NCBI GenBank assembly: GCA_002298925.1
Contig: DBMM01000131.1
Span: forward strand, 1 to 8,551
Length of the DNA stretch: 8,551 nt
DNA from: Geobacter sp. UBA698
Lineage (GTDB): Bacteria > Desulfobacterota > Desulfuromonadia > Geobacterales > Pseudopelobacteraceae
Reading direction: 5' to 3'
Shown here piece after piece: positions 4,830-8,551 of this stretch. The translations under genes and the position numbers were made by a program. The notes beneath the pieces were generated by a model that did no database searches, was not told the DNA's origin, and was given only the letters and a program-made list of their open reading frames with translations. How positions within the stretch are numbered: position 1 is the stretch's first letter; each line of letters starts with the position of its first letter.

Positions 4830-7800
4830 ATGGCAACTGCACCAACGATCGACCGTTTTTTTGAACTGGCTGAACAACTCGCTTCTGATTTTTCATTGCT
4901 CAAGGGAGTCAGCCAATCGAATCGAGCCCGCACGAAGCAGGAAGTGGAACTGGCCCTGGCCGGTCTCGTCGACCACCGTACCATCGAAAAGACCACCAAG
5001 CGTCTCCAGAGCCTGGACGTCGATGCCTATATCAGAGAAACCGTCGAACCTTCCGAGCAGAAAGGGCGCCTCGGGTTCAAGTCCATTCTGAAACAACTGA
5101 AACTTAAAATAGTGAATGAAATCTCTTTCGGCCCCCTGCACTGTGTCGAGGCCGAGTTTGACTTTAACGGCCGCGAGCGGCGGCTCTGCCTGCTGGCCCA
5201 GGAACGCAACACCAATAACGGCGTCTGGGGTCCCGAGCACCACCGCAAGGCCATCGAAATCGTCCGCAAATACGAACGGTATGCGGTGCCGGTCATCACC
5301 TTTATCGACACCCCGGGCGCCGATGCCGGTGAGTTGGCCAACGCCAACAACCAGGCCCATTCGATTTCCCACTTCATCGCCGAGATGGCCAATCTCAACG
5401 TTCCATCGGTCGGCATCATTCTGGGAAACGGCTATTCGGGTGGCGCCATCCCGCTGGCCACCACCAACATTCTGCTCTCGGTCCGTGACGGCGTTTTAAA
5501 CACCATCCAACCCAAGGGACTGGCCGCCATCGCCCGCAGCCTGGACCTCAGCTGGCAGGAGTGTGCCAAATACGTCGGTGTCAGTGCCTATGAACTCTAC
5601 CAGCAGGACTTCGTCGACGGCATCATCGACTACGTGCCTGGTGAAAAGGGTCCCCAGCTGGAAAATCTGCGCAATGCGATCGTCTCGGCCGTGAGCGCCA
5701 TCGAGAACCGTGCCATCGCCTTCGTCAAAGAAACCGACGGGATCATGGATCACTACCGGGCGAGCCTGAATCGCTACATCAACCCTTCGGAAAAGCTGAA
5801 AGCACTCAACAGCCTCTCGGCGCTTTCATTGACCCACTATCCGACCGAATACTTCAGCGTCTTCGGCATTACCTACCGCTACATGCGCTACTTAAGCCTG
5901 CGGGGTCGGATCCAATCGACCTCTTCGGCCAATTACAGCCGTTCCACCAATCTGGTCACCCCCAAGGGAGACTTGTCCAAGCGGGTTCAGGAGGAGCAGG
6001 CCAACGCCTTTGCCAGCTGGCTGGAAAAGCCGCTGCACATCCGCTACGACGACCTGCTGGCCAAAAGCTACAAGACCTATCTCGACCGCAAGCAGCATCT
6101 GTTTGACGAGCGCGGACGCCTGTCCAAACTGATCCTCGGCGATCCCAACGATAACTTTGAAAAAGCCCAGAATACCACCTACCTCACCTACGGCTTCCAT
6201 CTGTACAACCTCTGGAAGGCGTGGAGCCAGAACAACTTTCTGGCGCTGATCAAGCATCTCGGCTCGGCAACAGCCGCCGCCAAGGCCGCGAACGCTGCCG
6301 AGATGACGGTTCTCGACGTGATCACCCTGCCTGATTTCCGCGAGAGGATGATCCAGGAGTGCCAGAACTTCATTATCTTCGACCTGGTCTACGATCAGAT
6401 CATCTCCGATCTGCGCCCGATTGCCGCCGAAGCCAGGGACACCAACACCTTCTCCAAAAAGTCCTTTCAGGCCCTGTTGGGATCATCGATCCAGGCGGCC
6501 ACCACCAAGCTCAAGGCCATGTTCGGCGAGGCCGCCGTGGATGAGACCCGCCTGGAAGACAACTTCTACGGCTGGCTCAACACCCTCCTGCAGCACCCGC
6601 AGATGAAGGATTTCATCCGTCCCGTGCAGGAGTGGAAGAAGATCCAGTATCCCCGCATTTCAGAACCGCTGTTTGCCATCGTCACCTTTCTGTTCGAAAA
6701 GCTCCTGCTGGAATACGTGGAGGCCGAACGGGGAGGACGCAGCTACGAAGGGCATATCAAGTTGCGCGATATCGGCATGAAGGATTTTTGGAACCGGCTG
6801 GCAACCGCCTATAACGACCTGTTGATCCAGGATGTTCTGATGCAGGTCAAGCGCTCCAAAAAATGCAGTGTTGAGGCGATCGTTTCGGAGTTTTTCACCG
6901 ATTTCCGCGAGCTGGACAGCGATCTGATGACCGCCGACCCGGCCAACTTCCCCGGATTCCGCATCTCCATCGAGAAGGCGCTGGATAACGGGGTTAAGCC
7001 CTGCGGCGTCATTACCGGTCTGGCAAAGCTGAAAAAAGAGGGGGAGCATCCCGCCACCAGGGTGGGTGTGCTGGTGTCCAATCTCGACTTTCAGGCGGGC
7101 GCCTTTGATATGGCTTCGGCGGAGAAGTTCTGCAACCTCCTGCTGCAATGCGCCCGCCGCAAACTCCCGGTGGTGGCCTTTGTCTCCTCGGGAGGGATGC
7201 AGACCAAGGAGGGGGCCGGCTCGCTGTTCTCCATGTCAATTGTCAACGACCGCATCACCCGCTTTGTGCGGGACAACGAACTCCCCATCATCTGCTTCGG
7301 TTTCGGGGATTGCACCGGGGGTGCCCAGGCCTCGTTCGTCACCCATCCCCTGGTCCAGACCTACTACTTCTCCGGGTGCAACATGCCCTTCGCCGGGCAG
7401 GTGGTGGTGCCGTCCTACCTCCCCTCGACAACGACCCTGTCCAACTACTTGAGCTCTACCCCCGGCGCCATGCAGGGACTGGTCAAACACCCCTTCAACC
7501 ACGACCTCGACCAACAGCTGCGCGCCATCGATCCGGTCATACCCACGCCGGTGGAAAGCGTCATGGATGTCTGCCAGCGCGTGTTCAAGGGGCTCTATCT
7601 GCCCGATGTCGACACCATCGCCAGTGAAGCAAATACCCTGGTGAACGAACGCGCCCTGCTGCAGCCGGTCAAGCGCACCCTGATTCACGCCCGCGGCTGC
7701 ACGGCCGCCAAGCTGATTCAGGTCGCCCAGCGCGAAAATATAGAGGTGGTGCTGGTGCAATCCGACCCCGACATGGATTCAGCAGTCGCCGGCCAGCTCA

Positions 7801-8551
7801 CCGACAGGGACACCCTGGTCTGCATCGGCGGCAACACCCCGGACGAGTCCTATCTCAACGCAAAATCGATCATGCGGATCGCCGAACAGGAGAAGGTCGA
7901 TTCGCTCCATCCCGGTATCGGCTTTTTGTCCGAAAATGCGGACTTCGCCCTGATGTGCCGCAATCGCGGGATCAACTTCGTCGGTCCCTGGTTCTCCAGC
8001 ATGGAGCTGATGGGCAACAAGACCAACGCCATCGACACCGCCACCAAGGCGGGCGTTCCGGTCGTTCCCGGTAGTCACGGCATCATCGCCAGCGTGGAGA
8101 CCGGGATGGAGGTCGCCGAGGCCATCGGCTATCCGGTTCTGCTGAAAGCCGTCCACGGCGGCGGCGGCAAGGGGATCAAGGTGGTGGAAAAACCGGAGGA
8201 TTTCCGCGAAACCTTTTTCACTATCTCCTCGGAGGCCCGGGCGGCGTTTGGTTCAGGGGATATCTACCTGGAAAAATACGTCACCAACCTGCGCCATATC
8301 GAAGCCCAGATCCTGCGCGATTCCCACGGCAACTGTTCGATTCTCGGCCTGCGCGACTGCTCGGTGCAGCGCAACAACCAGAAGATCTTCGAAGAGTCCG
8401 GCTCGACCATGCTGCCCGAACACCTCGAACAGGACGTGTATCGCTATGCCGAGCTGATCGCGAACCAGGTCGACTACCTCGGCGCCGGAACCGTCGAATT
8501 CATCTTCAACCTGGACAGCATGGCCATCTATTTCATGGAGATGAATACCCG
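4830..8551 (+). CDS. Fused acyl-CoA carboxylase (alpha-CT, beta-CT, biotin carboxylase), 3' end cut
   Basis: The frame is open for 1240 full codons from ATG 4830 to the window edge. GGAGA at 4814-4818 supports the start. Residues about 80-275 are AccA-like carboxyltransferase alpha: FIDTPGAD (158-165), GNGYSGGA (199-206, oxyanion-hole glycines), TIQPKG (225-230). Residues about 275-700 match no domain I recognise and look mostly helical. Residues about 700-925 are AccD-like beta: SSGGMQTKEG (786-795), CTGGAQASF (828-836), FAGQVVVPS (854-862), without a CxxC zinc finger. From about 948 a biotin carboxylase ATP-grasp domain begins: HPGIGFLSENADF (1027-1039), K1064, K1106 with the GGGGKG loop, H1156/E1158, K1185, E1223, E1237, N1239 and R1241, all aligning with catalytic or ATP-site positions of AccC. 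A biotin carrier domain is expected beyond the edge. The predicted reaction is ATP-dependent carboxylation of an acyl-CoA, probably acetyl-CoA to malonyl-CoA for fatty acid synthesis, but the substrate cannot be read from sequence. Codons are strongly C/G-ending. Confidence 0.9.
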   Translation, partial: MATAPTIDRFFELAEQLASDFSLLKGVSQSNRARTKQEVELALAGLVDHRTIEKTTKRLQSLDVDAYIRETVEPSEQKGRLGFKSILKQLKLKIVNEISFGPLHCVEAEFDFNGRERRLCLLAQERNTNNGVWGPEHHRKAIEIVRKYERYAVPVITFIDTPGADAGELANANNQAHSISHFIAEMANLNVPSVGIILGNGYSGGAIPLATTNILLSVRDGVLNTIQPKGLAAIARSLDLSWQECAKYVGVSAYELYQQDFVDGIIDYVPGEKGPQLENLRNAIVSAVSAIENRAIAFVKETDGIMDHYRASLNRYINPSEKLKALNSLSALSLTHYPTEYFSVFGITYRYMRYLSLRGRIQSTSSANYSRSTNLVTPKGDLSKRVQEEQANAFASWLEKPLHIRYDDLLAKSYKTYLDRKQHLFDERGRLSKLILGDPNDNFEKAQNTTYLTYGFHLYNLWKAWSQNNFLALIKHLGSATAAAKAANAAEMTVLDVITLPDFRERMIQECQNFIIFDLVYDQIISDLRPIAAEARDTNTFSKKSFQALLGSSIQAATTKLKAMFGEAAVDETRLEDNFYGWLNTLLQHPQMKDFIRPVQEWKKIQYPRISEPLFAIVTFLFEKLLLEYVEAERGGRSYEGHIKLRDIGMKDFWNRLATAYNDLLIQDVLMQVKRSKKCSVEAIVSEFFTDFRELDSDLMTADPANFPGFRISIEKALDNGVKPCGVITGLAKLKKEGEHPATRVGVLVSNLDFQAGAFDMASAEKFCNLLLQCARRKLPVVAFVSSGGMQTKEGAGSLFSMSIVNDRITRFVRDNELPIICFGFGDCTGGAQASFVTHPLVQTYYFSGCNMPFAGQVVVPSYLPSTTTLSNYLSSTPGAMQGLVKHPFNHDLDQQLRAIDPVIPTPVESVMDVCQRVFKGLYLPDVDTIASEANTLVNERALLQPVKRTLIHARGCTAAKLIQVAQRENIEVVLVQSDPDMDSAVAGQLTDRDTLVCIGGNTPDESYLNAKSIMRIAEQEKVDSLHPGIGFLSENADFALMCRNRGINFVGPWFSSMELMGNKTNAIDTATKAGVPVVPGSHGIIASVETGMEVAEAIGYPVLLKAVHGGGGKGIKVVEKPEDFRETFFTISSEARAAFGSGDIYLEKYVTNLRHIEAQILRDSHGNCSILGLRDCSVQRNNQKIFEESGSTMLPEHLEQDVYRYAELIANQVDYLGAGTVEFIFNLDSMAIYFMEMNT

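Noticed and set aside
4893..5372. Minus-strand open frames inside the carboxylase gene (also 6660-7148, 7236-7760, 7779-8156)
   Set aside because: The + strand carries uninterrupted carboxylase motifs throughout. These frames mirror its C/G-rich third codon positions.
5116..5499. Plus-strand open frames in other phases within the carboxylase (also 7066-7452, 7148-7627)
   Set aside because: They are compositional shadows: low-complexity Pro/Arg/Ser-rich translations with no ribosome site.

Overview
The window looks like a chromosomal segment of a Gram-negative, GC-moderate bacterium, most likely a deltaproteobacterium of the Desulfuromonadales/Geobacter type. This is an inference from three things: a multi-PAS soluble histidine kinase with a long insert after the H-box, paired with a sigma54 enhancer-binding regulator; a candidate sigma54 promoter; and a giant fused biotin-dependent carboxylase. 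No sequence search was possible. No rRNA, tRNA, CRISPR array or insertion sequence was seen.

Layout, all on the + strand. (1) 79-2523 encodes an 814-residue soluble histidine kinase with domain order receiver, PAS, PAS, PAS, H-box/dimerisation, ATPase. Its frame stays open back to base 1, so its true start may lie outside the window. (2) 2545-3972 follows 21 bp later and encodes an NtrC-type response regulator (receiver, AAA+ sigma54 activation domain, Fis-type helix-turn-helix). The two genes look like a cognate two-component operon. (3) 3973-4829 is an 857-bp region with no large gene. It holds a perfect 14-bp palindrome, a partial second copy of it about 100 bp later, other repeated short motifs, a good sigma54 -24/-12 element, a 45-codon ORF with a strong Shine-Dalgarno sequence, and two hairpins, the second just before the next gene. 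(4) 4830-8551 (cut by the window end) encodes at least 1241 residues of an acetyl-CoA-carboxylase-like fusion. Its order is an AccA-like carboxyltransferase alpha domain, a roughly 425-residue region of unknown type, an AccD-like carboxyltransferase beta domain, then a biotin carboxylase ATP-grasp domain running off the window.

How the parts may work together: the kinase would sense a cytoplasmic signal through its PAS domains and phosphorylate the regulator. The regulator would bind the palindromic sites at about -172 and -72 and activate sigma54 RNA polymerase at the promoter near 4242-4257. The first thing transcribed would be the 45-codon ORF and, if there is no terminator (none is visible), the carboxylase. 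The regulatory link is inferred from arrangement and motifs only. The most unusual items are the permuted domain order of the carboxylase and the self-contained regulator/palindrome/sigma54-promoter/small-ORF block in front of it.
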